64,000 nucleotides of DNA from Lindgomyces ingoldianus (lineage: Eukaryota > Ascomycota > Dothideomycetes > Pleosporales > Lindgomycetaceae), in contig NW_022985163.1 of the NCBI RefSeq assembly GCF_010093535.1, forward strand, positions 2,207,285 to 2,271,284. The letters are read 5' to 3'. Each line of letters begins with the position of its first letter. The stretch's first letter is position 1. This document shows positions 35,159 through 46,119 of this stretch, piece by piece. The notes below the pieces were generated by a model, which saw only the letters and a program-made list of their open reading frames with translations, was not told the DNA's origin and made no database searches. Both the position numbers and the translations under genes were made by a program.

Positions 35159-38100
35159 AGCCTACCTGTGATCGCCGTCGTTATTATTCTAGGAGGCTAG
35201 GGGGGTCAGGCACAACGAGCAGACAGTCGGTGTCAGTTTCACCAGCACCTGCCAGCCAGCTGAGGTCGGCCAGCCGACAGGCAAGGGCGAGAACTAGGCC
35301 GGTCGCTACGCCAAGGGTTCCCTCACATCTCATAGCCTATGTTTTAGCTCCCGCTCAAGAGCGGGGCTATTAGCTCACGCGAAGATCCTTGGCGCAGGGA
35401 TTTCCAGAAGATTACTTTACAGAACGTGAATTTGCAGCAGGGAGAGAAGTATCAGATCAGCGAGATCAAGTCTCTCGAAGGATGCTGCAAATATTCATCA
35501 GGCTGGAACGACTAATACCATTCACAAGCACGGGATACTGTATCTTAGGACCAGCTTATGAGGCCTTGAAGTCAAGTGCAACTGCTTGCCAAGAACGTGT
35601 TTTGTCAACACGCGGCATCTTGCGATTTCCGGGTACGAGCGATTCAGCGTGCGTCATAGCGCAGAACCTTGCAGCCTTACAGTATGAACGAACCCGCAAT
35701 ATGATCTTGGTAGGTCCATGAAAACTTCTCACATAGCTGAAGTCGCTGGGTGCACCACCCACCTAATCAATAGCATACGCTCTAACCTTCGCTGCCTCGG
35801 CACTACCAGAGCGCTCTGGAACAGCAGCGGGTGCCTTCGCTCCGTCACCTCTCCGCGCTCCACGTCCCACGTGACCATTTAGTGAACTTTAATAAGAAAG
35901 TAGCCAGTCGTATTGTGGGACAAACTCAAGGTCCTCACGACAGCAGCAACCATTAGTAGGGCTTTGGCTATCTGTAGTTTTTCAAAGAAGGCAGCTCGTC
36001 GAGTCGCACAGCAGCAGAATCTAGATCTGAGGAACTTTTATCTCAATAGCCTGTTGTGGTTTTGATCGTACCTCTGCCCCGCACTATTCACTCCTTAGGA
36101 CTAGTACACTTCGGAGTTGGCTCAGAGCTCTTTCAAGTTAGTTAGACCCCTTACTAGACGAGACAGTGCGCTCGTTCAATTCCCTTCGTTCTGCTCTCTT
36201 AATCCTATCAAAGAATTTTTGCTAAACTAAAGGCTGGATCTAGGAAGAATTATGAGAAGAAAGACACCCCGGTGCAAAGCTTTAAAATTTTTTAAGAGAT
36301 TGAGATTTTTGCAAAGCGATTTAGATACTCTCGCTATTTTCGTCGCTCTTGCCACTATCGCTGCTGTCCAGTATTTGAAGCAGCTAACTGCACAGGAGGT
36401 GGGTAAAGTAGAGATATAGAAAAAAAAAATTAAAGAGTAAGTTCCAAGATCTCAATACACGACCGGGGGAATATCCAAGAGCATAACATCCCCATGGACA
36501 GCTGTTACCTAGATCTATACTCAGAAGATAGCCAAAGAATTGTATACCCAGGCTCCTCTATTGATATGGCAGGAGAAGGATTTAATTGGGGGAGAAAGTT
36601 TACAGAAGAGAGAGAATTACGCAATGCCCCCCTATCATAGGTACCGGTATGTTTAAGTGATGGAGGAGACGTAGCGGCCGGGGACATGAAAAGTAAATAT
36701 GCCAAAGCTTCGAATGAGCCAAGGATCCCTCTCAGTGAGAGGCGGGCTGGGAGTTTGGTGATAGCGTATGTACACTACTAAAGGATTTTAATCGTCTTCT
36801 AACACATTAACTTTGAAGGAGAGTTCTGGGATACTTCCTCACCGGCTAGTATATTTAATATTTTGCAACTTGCATCTCCCCGCAAGGCTAAGCATACGCA
36901 TCGCTTCCTAAAAAAAAGCCTTGGATCTTGGGTTCGCCGTACTTCTAGGCAAGTCTCTGAGCCAAGGACGTGGACAATACCGTGCACATTGCACGTTGGG
37001 AGCGAATTATATTTGGCTAAGAATACAAGGGTGCCGGAACGCTCTCTACCTGCATCGACACGACCACAGCAACGAGCTCAACACGGTACGAGTAGTTTTT
37101 CAGGCTGGCTCCAAATCTTGCACAGTCGCAGCATGAATAAATTTGCCATATGACCCAAAAGTCTCGGACTACTGCTTGGGTTGCTGAGATTGCTGGTGAC
37201 AGCAACAGTTCGACTCTCGCAATCTGCCAAACTTTTAATGCTTTGAGACCACCAAGGCTCCCTATGACTGTGCCGGGTGGCCTCATGCCACGCTCCTGCC
37301 CATGCTACAAATCCCATGTGAACTCTTGCTTGAAACCCCAGAGCAATGTCAGGATGAGATGGCGGTCTTTCTATGGGACGAGTTCGGAGCCTTTGCGACA
37401 CTTTTCTGTGTAAAACGGGCTCTAAACTTCGGTTGGCTATCCTAAAAAGCCGTCTCGCCAGTTTGCAAAGGAGTGAAATGCCCATATCTATCTCTACAAT
37501 CTGCCATGATTTCAATCCTAACACCTCGTCTACGTAGATGAGTCCAGGTCCGATAAACGGATTAGATTCAAGAGAATGGGGTAGTCGTCACTTCGAATGG
37601 CTTTTGTTCAGACTACCCGGTTTCAGCGTGAGCAAAGGTATTGGATCTTGCTATCGTACGCCAAAGACAGAATTGCTCTCTCACGCGCATACAACTGCTT
37701 CGAGAAAAATCAGCGAGACATATCAGTAGGCTTAGAATGGTGAGTGAGTAGATCTCGAGGGCGGGTTTTTGGGAGTCTAATCACGCGGAAAGTCATGTCT
37801 CTAGCTCTGGAAGCTGCGTGACGCCCTTACTCATGGCACATATCCCGGACCTTTGAGACCAGATCTAGGAATACAATACAGTGATACCGAGTCTTGCCAA
37901 GGGTTGCGAATAGCGCGAGATATCGCGTACTAGACCCACATTTAAGATTTCTCGTCGAGCTAAGGATCTTGTTTGCAGTTGCGGGGCTCCACCACATGCT
38001 CGTATTCAGGAGCTGTTGTTGCCTGCTATAGCCATATGCTACTTACCCTACTGCCTAGCTCACTCCTTGCATATTAGACCCTTAGGTACACTTTTTTTTT

Positions 38101-38672
38101 TAGCAATTAATCCGGTTCCTCATGCCTCTGGTGCTTCCACGAGCTTCATAGATATACATGGTGGATCTATGCGAAAATTGCCCTCTAAGGTGGCGAAGAT
38201 AGTGCATTCTACTAATAGGAATAGGGGCAGCATGCTCAAATTTAACACAGAAGGAATAAACGCCGCTTAGATTCTTCGCGATGGTAGACCGTGAATCTGC
38301 CCAAGAAGGAATTTCGAAAAACGTCAGACTCTATTCATTCTTGCTGCGTTTATTACTACTTTTTGAAGTTGACTATGTGGCAGGAACGCAGAAGCCATTT
38401 CGAAAGTCTCGATTTTGAATTCGGAGGAGGCTGAAATCCTTGCGTCTCCCTAGGAGAGACCCCGCTTAGCACTGTTTAATTGTAAACGATATCGTACTAA
38501 AACTAACAGCCACTCGTCTTCCCTGAAAGTTACAAGAGCTCTAAATGCGGCTCCAAATAATATGATTACATACATACGTTGCAAAATTCGTTCCATTACC
38601 CCAGAAACTACCATTTAGCAAACGCCTATAGATCCCGCATAGCATACCCATCCAACGCCAATTCAACCCCTT
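35159..38672. other. Intergenic, no supported gene (3.5 kb)
   Basis: Ordinary composition. It includes the upstream region of the NLR pseudogene. Open frames at 35389-35721 (plus) and 37078-37524 (minus) have no recognisable domain. The stretch may hold further decayed genes, in keeping with its neighbours, but I could not identify any. Confidence 0.4.
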
Positions 38673-40146
38673 TTACACGCCCCGACCGTCCCCAGAACTC
38701 CCACCCCGACCCTTCTCTGACATCGAATTCCACTCCCTTACACTCCCAACCCGTCCACTCCCTTCCTTACTCCCACTCTGCCCATGCCGCTGGAAATCAT
38801 GGTACTCCGCCAAGGGATCGAACTCCGAATGCACGCTTCCAAGTGTAGTATTATTACCTGGCTCTCGCCCGTGTCGCCTGATGAAAGTCTTCAGCCCCCT
38901 CATCGTAGCATGCGTGATAGAATCGTCCTGTATCCTCGGCCCACTATTCCGTTCGATATCCCCTGTGGCATGGAGCCATGAGGGATGTGTTGTCTTAGTC
39001 TTCGACTTTCTCGAAAGGCCTATTCGGAGCAGAAGACGGTCTAAAAAGCTACCCTCATTGCCGAGGCTCTTTTCACCGTCTGGGGTGCGGTTATTTGAAC
39101 TGGAGCTATGGCTCGCAAAAATTCCCCGGAATGCGGTAATAGAGCCCATGCATATAGCAATGCAGCCCTCGAAGTGGAGCCAAAAGGTCCCCCAATTAGT
39201 ATCTAGTTGGCGTTTCGCGGGTTGGATTCCTGCGATGCGGATGAGTGCCATGACGATCATGACAGTGGAGAGACAGAGGAAGACTGCAATGCCGGCTTTT
39301 TGGCTGCGCTTGAGTTGCGTCATATTAAGGATTGTTATGGGGATTGAGACGACTGCATAGGGATTAGTATTTTAGGGGATATATTCTTAAAGAGAGAGCG
39401 AGGTGAGATTAACATACTTAACAAGTCGGTAATAATATCCAGCGCGATGACAATCGAGGTAAGTGTCACATGACGTATATACTGCGTTTCCCCGGAACAT
39501 TTAACTACCAAATATCAGTATATCATCCTCAAAAGCTTTCTCTAGATTCCATCCAGAACGACCAAGCATACATACCAGCAGCATCCATCCCAAAATGCGG
39601 ACAATAAACAAACGGCTCCACAAACTCAAATCCCCACGTCACTGCCGTAACCCCCACAACCCCCCAAAAATACCAATTCAACCGCCTTGACACCCCTGTG
39701 ATCAGCGTCTTAAAAAACACCAAAAACGAAAACTTGACCGCAAAAATCGCCGTCCATGTAAAATCGACAAAAATATACGTCCATTTTGTCGTACTAACCA
39801 GGGCAATCGTATCTGCGGGCGTGGCGGTTGCAGCAACGAGCGGATCGAAGGTGAAGGCTTCGAGGAGGAATAGGTCGTCGACGCAGTAATATAGGACGCC
39901 GGTGGCGACAGCGAGACAGCATGCGCCGAAGATGACGAGGATGTCGTCGAGGAAGATTGTGCGGCGGAGGTGGAGGCGGAGGAGGCAGCGGGAGAGGGTG
40001 AGGAGAGTTGCGAGGGCGAAGAAGACGCCTGCGACGACCGTGAAGGCGGGTTTGTGGATGCGGCCTGAGTGGTCGATGCGGTATTGACGTTCTGATGAGC
40101 TTAGGGCCGGTGCGTAAGGAACCATTATGCTCGGTACCACAGCCAC
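38673..40146 (-). CDS. SAT4/rhodopsin-like seven-helix membrane protein
   Basis: Exons 39576-40146, 39418-39504 and 38673-39352 on the minus strand give 445 residues. The introns are 71 and 65 bp, both with GTATGT donors, and both junctions keep frame. The second exon restores the conserved stretch KCSGETQYIRHVTLTSI and IALDIITDLLIVSIPI. About seven hydrophobic helices lie in residues 35-300, with the family features DDILVIFG in helix 2 and CPHFG before helix 5. A long Ser/Arg-rich cytosolic tail follows (about 310-445). The family (fungal rhodopsin-like, SAT4 type) is widespread in Pezizomycotina and its function is not settled. Members with CFEM domains act as receptors, but no CFEM domain is present here. 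It lies next to the transposon-rich right arm. Confidence 0.85.
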
Positions 40147-41019
40147 CCTTAAGCTGTCACAGAGAGTAGTTAAGGGAGAATCAAACCCACGTCAACTTAG
40201 CAGCGACCACCTCCAACCTTATACGCCCCCCTCTCCCTCTCACCATCGCACAGATCGACAATCAAGATATGGCGAAGTGCAGCTTGTGGAACTAGCTTCT
40301 GGTTAATCTTCGATTAGAATCCTTCAAAATCCAACAACAAGTTCTGTCAGCCCCGGCAAGGCCCGTAAGCCACAGCCATCTTCATGCCCGTCGAATCCTC
40401 AGAACTACTTAACCGGGAAATTCGCACGTATGATTGGTGGATTCACATGGAACTCAGCGTTCGAGAAGGACTTAGAGAAATCAATTAAGTGGTTCTTGGG
40501 GCCTGGGGTCAAAAATCCATGGTTGAAGACGAAGAGCGTAAGCACAAACGCACGGTGATGTTGGGGGCTGGATTCGATCACTGTGGACAAATTAGATTAG
40601 AGCTTAGAGTTGTATGACAGGAATGCATTCTCGGCTTTTATGCTCACTTTTTAGAACTAGCAGTTCAGCTCGATTCAACCTTCGTCACTCCCAAATCCCT
40701 CTCTGGCACCAGCCCCATCATCGGCGTATACGAGCAAGCTAAAAACACAGCACCGAGAGCTCTTTGGTCTGCCTAACACTCTACCAGAAACCTGATGGAC
40801 AAATCGTGATTCGAATCGTCGGACTCCGAGAATCTTACGCCAAGCCGTTCGCGCGACGATCCGCAACCAGGGTTACTCCCACGTGCCACACAAGGGTTCG
40901 GGCGGCGTGGACTGTTCAAGCTGGGGTTAGATGCACGGAGGAACACCAAAACCGTGATTCGACCCATACTGCCATATAGGGGTTCCTCTCCATACTATCT
41001 CGTTCTCTAGAGCGAGCTA
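40147..41019. other. Intergenic, boundary of the gene-bearing segment
   Basis: Upstream region of the rhodopsin-like gene followed by unrecognised sequence. Composition changes sharply to TA-rich DNA at about 41020. Confidence 0.5.
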
Positions 41020-41449
41020 AGTATGCAAATTACATTAATTTTTAATGCATAATGTTAGTTATTACCTAAAGGCTTTTTAAAAGCTTATCTCTTAACATAG
41101 TTAAAAGTTATAGAGTTTTTACAGCGCTAAGACAACACTAAAGGCAACAGAAAACAGAGGAACTAGGTAAAACCACCTAACACACTATCTAAGAAGCTGC
41201 CTTACTAGCTACTCTAGTTTAGTAGTGTAACAGGACACCTTTATGCTTACACTACTCTAAAAGTGTGTTGCTAAGGTGTTGCACTAAAAGCAAAAATAAT
41301 CTAAAATTTTAGGTAAACTTATAAAAGACTTAATAATAAATTCTTAATAAACTTAATAACTAAATAATAACTATTACACTTTACTAGTAATTAATTAGAG
41401 AATCTTAAACAGCGTAGTGCCTACAGCTTCTAATAGACATAGTTATATG
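41020..41449. repeat. AT-rich transposon remnant
   Basis: TA-rich DNA left of the mariner element. It contains inverted tracts around AGTAGTGTAACA near 41230 that may be an LTR end, but no partner is visible. This is the target into which the mariner inserted; it resumes at 42784. Confidence 0.4.
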
Positions 41450-41451
41450 TA

Positions 41452-42781
41452 CAGTCGCCTACCAAAAGTCATTAGCCACCTAGCAATCCGAGCTCTGCAG
41501 GGGTATAGTCAACCTATTAGGGAAGGAGGTTACTTAGTTAATTATTAACTAAATTTAAAGATTTTTATTTCTATATAAAGCTTATATACAGGCCTGTCTT
41601 TTAGTGCTGTGCTTAGTTAATAGTAAGTTAATCTGCCTTTGTTTTAGATAACTTCCTTTATGCGCTTTAACTAACTAAGGATACACTTCCTATAATTAGC
41701 TAGTGTAATTTTTGCTTACTTCTCTTTAAAGATATCTACTATCTGCTTATAAGTAGTAATATATTCTTGTTACTTTAAGATGCAGAGCTTTATAATCTGC
41801 TAGAGGTTCTTAATTAAGTTTAAATTAGAACTTTATAGAAGCTAATCTATTTATATTATGCTATGGTCATCTATATACTTTTAGGTAGCCTTTGCAGTGT
41901 GAATAGGTGCTCCATCCTGCATCTATATGCTAATACCGCGTTCCTCTGTAAGCTGCTAATAAAATAGGATACTAACATTATGTAGAATCTAGCAGTATTT
42001 GCTAGCATTATTACGCTTACCTTCTTTATTAATAAACAGCTCTAATTTAAAATTAAGAGAGATTACACTAAATACAGAGACTGTAGTCCTTCTAGACTTA
42101 AAGGTAGGCTTTAGGTACTAACTCTTATATGCTTTTCTATGCTGCTAATGTACATATAGAGGTGTAGTGTCTAATCTAACTTTAAATGTTGCTTTATTAT
42201 AAAAGGCTACGCAAGCTATGTCTTTTGCCTTGTTATATTAATAAGTTTAAGCAAATTAGAGTTGCTTTTCTTTATATACAGCTAACAACTAAGGCTTGCA
42301 ACGCAGGCAGAAGGCGTAGTACTTATGTTTTGCAAGGTATCTCCTTGCAGTACTAGTATAAATGCAGCAGTAGGTCTTTAACAGTGTTGCAATAGTTTAG
42401 AGCGTAGCAAAGAGATTATTTACTGCCTAGCAAATTAAATGCCTCTTAGCGCGTTTATTAAGCTTTAGAGGTTAGCCTGTACGCAGAGCTTTTATATAGG
42501 TAGGCAGGGGCTGCTTGCGCAGCCGGCGGATGTTGTATGTAACTGTTGACTTAGGAATGCTAAGATGACGTGAGATTTTGCTAGCGCTTACGCTGTAGAG
42601 GTGGAATTGCTATATTGTATTAACAGATAATTTAGATAGCTCTTTGCAAGAGGTTTTATTTGCTTTTATAACTATTAAAAAAGGTGGTAATTTAATTAAG
42701 TTACATTTAATTGAAATCTGACCATTGTGGGGTGGCCTAGACCTCTCGCTAAAGTGGCCAATGACTTTTGGTAGGCGACTG
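41452..42781 (-). mobile_element. Tc1/mariner transposon, 1330 bp
   Basis: Inverted ends CAGTCGCCTACCAAAAGTC are flanked by TA at 41450-41451 and 42782-42783. The matching ends extend about 30 bp (AGTCATTAGCCACC versus AGTCATTGGCCACT on the inverted end). Length and target duplication fit Tc1/mariner. The transposase is on the minus strand and decayed. Confidence 0.9.
41560..42660 (-). pseudogene. Decayed Tc1/mariner transposase
   Basis: The minus-strand reading opens with a helix-turn-helix (SASKISRHLSIPKSTVTYNI, about 42540-42610), well preserved down to about 42290. Further on comes the second catalytic aspartate block QDGAPIHTAKAT, near 41900. Stops (TAG/TAA) and frame breaks occur in the central and C-terminal parts, consistent with RIP. 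The first and third catalytic residues cannot be placed with certainty. Confidence 0.8.
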
Positions 42782-42783
42782 TA

Positions 42784-43134
42784 CCTTAGTTAACTATGTT
42801 AACCTAAGCACTACAGACTTAGGCAAACTAGTAAGTATTAGTCTTAAGTAAACTTAAGTAAGACTTAATAAGACAGTAGAATATAAGCTTAGTTAGTAAG
42901 AAGCTAAGAAACTAAAAGCTGCGCAGTGTTAAGCTCTCTTAGGGCCTACTCCTATAAGACATAGTTAGCCTATTATCTCTAAGAGAGTTATAGGTAACGT
43001 GAAACAATCTACTAGGCGTAAAAGAGATTACAGGGCGTAGCATATAATAGCAGTAATAGACAGCTCTAAGGCACTTGCTCTAGCTATTGCGCGCACGCGC
43101 AGAGTGGACCTTTAGTAGACTTATACAACCTTAC
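42784..43134. repeat. AT-rich transposon remnant, right of mariner
   Basis: Continuation of the TA-rich DNA interrupted by the mariner. No domain is readable. It ends at the proposed LTR start of element C. Confidence 0.4.
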
Positions 43135-43439
43135 TGTTACGGTCTATGGTTGGACCAGCGTAACTCCACCGGCAATGCTCCACAGTTTAGCTGGATTGGA
43201 ACAGGGCTTGCTTATGGACCAATCGGAGGACACGGAAGCAGCACAGCTGCCCGCAGTAGTGGAAGAATGCGTCATCTAATAGAAAGACGGGCCACAAGTA
43301 AAAGGAGCTTAAGGGAGCCCTAGGAGCTTCCCTTAGCAGACTCCTACAAACTCCCTCTGCTCCTCTTAGCGCCCTAGCACATGTATATAGTTCCTGCATT
43401 AAACAGCCTTTAGAAGGTGTGTGTTACAATCCTTACTCC

Positions 43440-44694
43440 TGTCAGATTGAAGCACTGTTTCTGGGCTTCCTGAGATGAATGATGGGTTTGGATATGATGT
43501 ATGGGATGATTGATTGATTGTATTGATCGTCCTCATTTATCGATCCTTTTTCTGCTCTACTCGTGTTGCTCGGCTTTTTGTTTTGCCGATCCGAGTCCCT
43601 CGCGCACTTGCCCTATGCGCGACCAGCTTGCAAAATGCTGCAATTTTCTTATCTCAGCTAGCTCAGACGGCATGCCAAGAGGACACTAGTACACAAATAG
43701 TATAGATACTTTCAGACCCCTGCTGGGGCTTCTTCCTTCTTGGCTGCCGTCTGAGGGACTTTGGTGCAGCGCGACGTGTGCAAAGCTTCGTCCATCAACT
43801 TACTAGAAACTCCTATACAAGATACTATCGCACACAGCTTATCACAGCGCCTATAATTAGGATTAATTACTTAAAGGGTATATATAATCTACTCTAGACT
43901 ATTTTTAAATAAATTCCTAACGTTCTAACTGTGAAAATTATAGGCTTAGCATTGCACACGTCCTAACGCGCAACTGTTCCCCTTAACCCTGTCCTCTACC
44001 AGTCCATCTACTCGCGTTTAACTATTAATAACAGCTGAGATTAACTAACCCACCTTAATTCAGCCTCTAGAATATACTGCGGATTAAAATGCCAGAAGGT
44101 AGAAAAGCCTCGAGACAATGTTATTGGGATGGAAGATATGATAGAGCCAGCGAGGTGGGTAGGTAGCAGGCGTTGGGTGGAAAGACAACAATAAACAACG
44201 TGTTTCTGCACGCAAAAGCCAGAATTTTCCCGTTAAAGTAGGATCAATTATGGGTATAGTACTAATAATAGTATAGAGAAAGTAAGAGAGTTGTAGCTAC
44301 CTAGGGGGGGCTAAAAATTGTTAAGAAGTTGATTTTCTAGCTGTAGTTAAGAGGATTAGAAGCGTCGCGCTCACACGGGCGCACCAAAGTCTCTTAGACG
44401 GGAGGAGCTTTGAGAAAATTATAGCTTCTGATTGGTTTAGAAAAAACTTGGCAGACTGTGAGAAAACAGCTTTACTTTAAGGAGTATAGTGTGGCGCTAA
44501 TCAAAGCCTCGACTGTCTGAGCTCGCTGAGATAACAATTTTCTGCAATTTGCTGCAAACTGCTGCAACATGCTGCAAAATGCTGCAAAATGCTGCAATTT
44601 GCAGCAACATACTGTTCGAGCTTATTGCTCGTACTATGTAGCAGCTTTCGTCAAGCGTTCCTCCTGTCTTGACAGTAGGTGCGCAAATCTGACA
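43440..44694. mobile_element. Short solo LTR, copy 1, split by a hAT-like element
   Basis: Ends TGTCAGAT and ATCTGACA with target duplication ACTCC (43435-43439) and ACTCT (44695-44699), one C-to-T difference. Own length is 361 bp after removing the nested element and its duplication. It carries a run of variant TGCTGCAAAT/TGCAGCAA units. A second copy lies inverted at 49526-49856. Confidence 0.85.
43649..44534. mobile_element. hAT-like non-autonomous element, 886 bp
   Basis: Inverted ends TTATCTCAGCGAGCTCAGAC (left copy has T for the G at position 11) and a perfect 8-bp target duplication CAATTTTC at 43641-43648 and 44535-44542. An 8-bp duplication fits hAT-type transposition, although the ends lack the usual CAG/TAG start. 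No transposase frame is present. The sequence is hardly RIP-mutated, so it is either young or single-copy. Confidence 0.8.
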
Positions 44695-45507
44695 ACTCTA
44701 GTGAAATGGTGTTTTCGGGAGTACGTCGGCCTATAGTGTTATTTAGCGGAAGGGAAGGACTTAGCTTGATCAAGTGTACAGTTCGTCAAGCAGAGTATGG
44801 GTTATGGAGGAAAGAGGGTAGGCAGGCTTGTGGTTTAACCCAGCGGCTGTATGGGGAGCTGGTAGACCTGATCTGTAGGGATAGGAATAGAGGTATATAT
44901 AGTGTAAGATATACAAGTTAGCAGAGTTCTTTTTATAAAGGTTTTAATGCTTCTTAGTTTATTAAAAGGTAAAAGTAGATAATAAACTAAATAGTAATCA
45001 CAACCTTCTAACTATAGTTGTGAACAAAATTATATACATAGGGTTTGCATGCGTTTGCATGCGCTGCAGGTGCTGCATGCATTGCCTGCAACAGCCTGCA
45101 ATGCCTGCACTGCCTACAATGCTTAAGCCCTTATTAGACAGTGCACTCCGCCAGGCTTTTATCTAAAAGCTAGAGCCATTTCTTATCTGTCCTGTCACGT
45201 GATTTGCTTAGCGCAGGGCTAAGCGTCTTCCATCTGACGTTGTTTAGGCTGTGTGGGACAGCTAGTTAGGTTATTACAGTCTAACTATTAGCTATAACAC
45301 GTAGGCTTCCCTCCTAGTTAGCGTTCTTACTATTATGTTCTTTTTATTATAAGTGTTAGATTTTTTTTTTAGCTAGTGTGTTTCCTTTTTTAAAGGCTAG
45401 TCTAATACTAATCTTTTTTAACTATGCCTTATTAGGTTTCTTGTACTTCTGCTGTTGCCTACTGCCTCTGTACTGTTACTTGTCTTCATTCTTTTTGTTA
45501 TATAAAA

Positions 45508-46100
45508 ATGTGTTCTTGTGGTCTCTGCTAGTCTTATAGTTCTTTCTACGTGATGTCCTTGTTATTAGACAAGTGTGTAGAGTGCGTGCAAAAGAGTAGT
45601 TATTACAATGTCTTTGTTTCTAATGCAGCCTAAGATTGTTTAGAACGTAAGAAGAAAAAGCTGCTTAAAGAGCTAAAAGCAGCTAAAGAGAAAAAAATAA
45701 AGGAAAAGAAAAGAAAAATATAGAAATAGGCTAAGTCTTTAAGGCGTCTTTAGTCTTTTATAGCTTAGCAGGAATAAGTTTAAAAGTAGTTAAAAGTTCT
45801 AGCAAATTAAAGAGTAAAGTATCTAAAAAAAGACTTTTTATTACTAGATAAGCTTAAAGCACTTAAGGTAAAAGCAGCTAGTCTTTCTTCTTCTTAGCCT
45901 ATGTTAAAGAGTTGCAGACTTCCTACATTGCAGCTAGCTAATGCTGCTGTAGTTTTAATTAATAATAGTGTTTTCTAGTCTAAGAAGCTTTCTCTAGAAT
46001 AGTTTTGTTTAGAAAGGACTCTAAGTATTTATAAAGAGCCTAAGAAGTGTTTAATAGGCTTTTAATAGGTTTCTAAGTGTTTTTACTAGTAGGCTATTTT
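45508..46100 (+). pseudogene. Antisense ORF of element A, decayed
   Basis: A plus-strand reading frame opposite to gag-pol, starting at ATG 45508 about 210 bp inside the left LTR. It is colinear with the frame at 55906 in element B: LLLDKCVECVQK, FVSNAA and a Lys/Glu-rich coiled-coil segment, then LLLDKLKALKVKAASL and LPTLQL. Stops are TAG/TAA at places where the partner often has a sense codon. Several cysteines have become tyrosine (TGC to TAC), as RIP predicts. In the first half, C-S-C-G-L-C spacing remains partly visible. Confidence 0.7.
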
Positions 46101-46119
46101 TTTTATTTTACTAAGTATT

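Larger units (their letters stand above)
43422..45299 (-). repeat. Left LTR of element A (3' LTR in element sense), with nested insertion
   Basis: After removing 43440-44699 the LTR is 618 bp, exactly the length of 52031-52648. Its outer part (44700-44900) keeps normal composition. Its inner end (about 45150-45299) is RIP-mutated compared with the outer end of the other LTR. Confidence 0.9.

Noticed and set aside
35389..35721. 110-codon plus-strand open frame
   Set aside because: No domain or neighbours to support it.
37078..37524. 148-codon minus-strand open frame
   Set aside because: No recognisable motif and competing frames in the same stretch.
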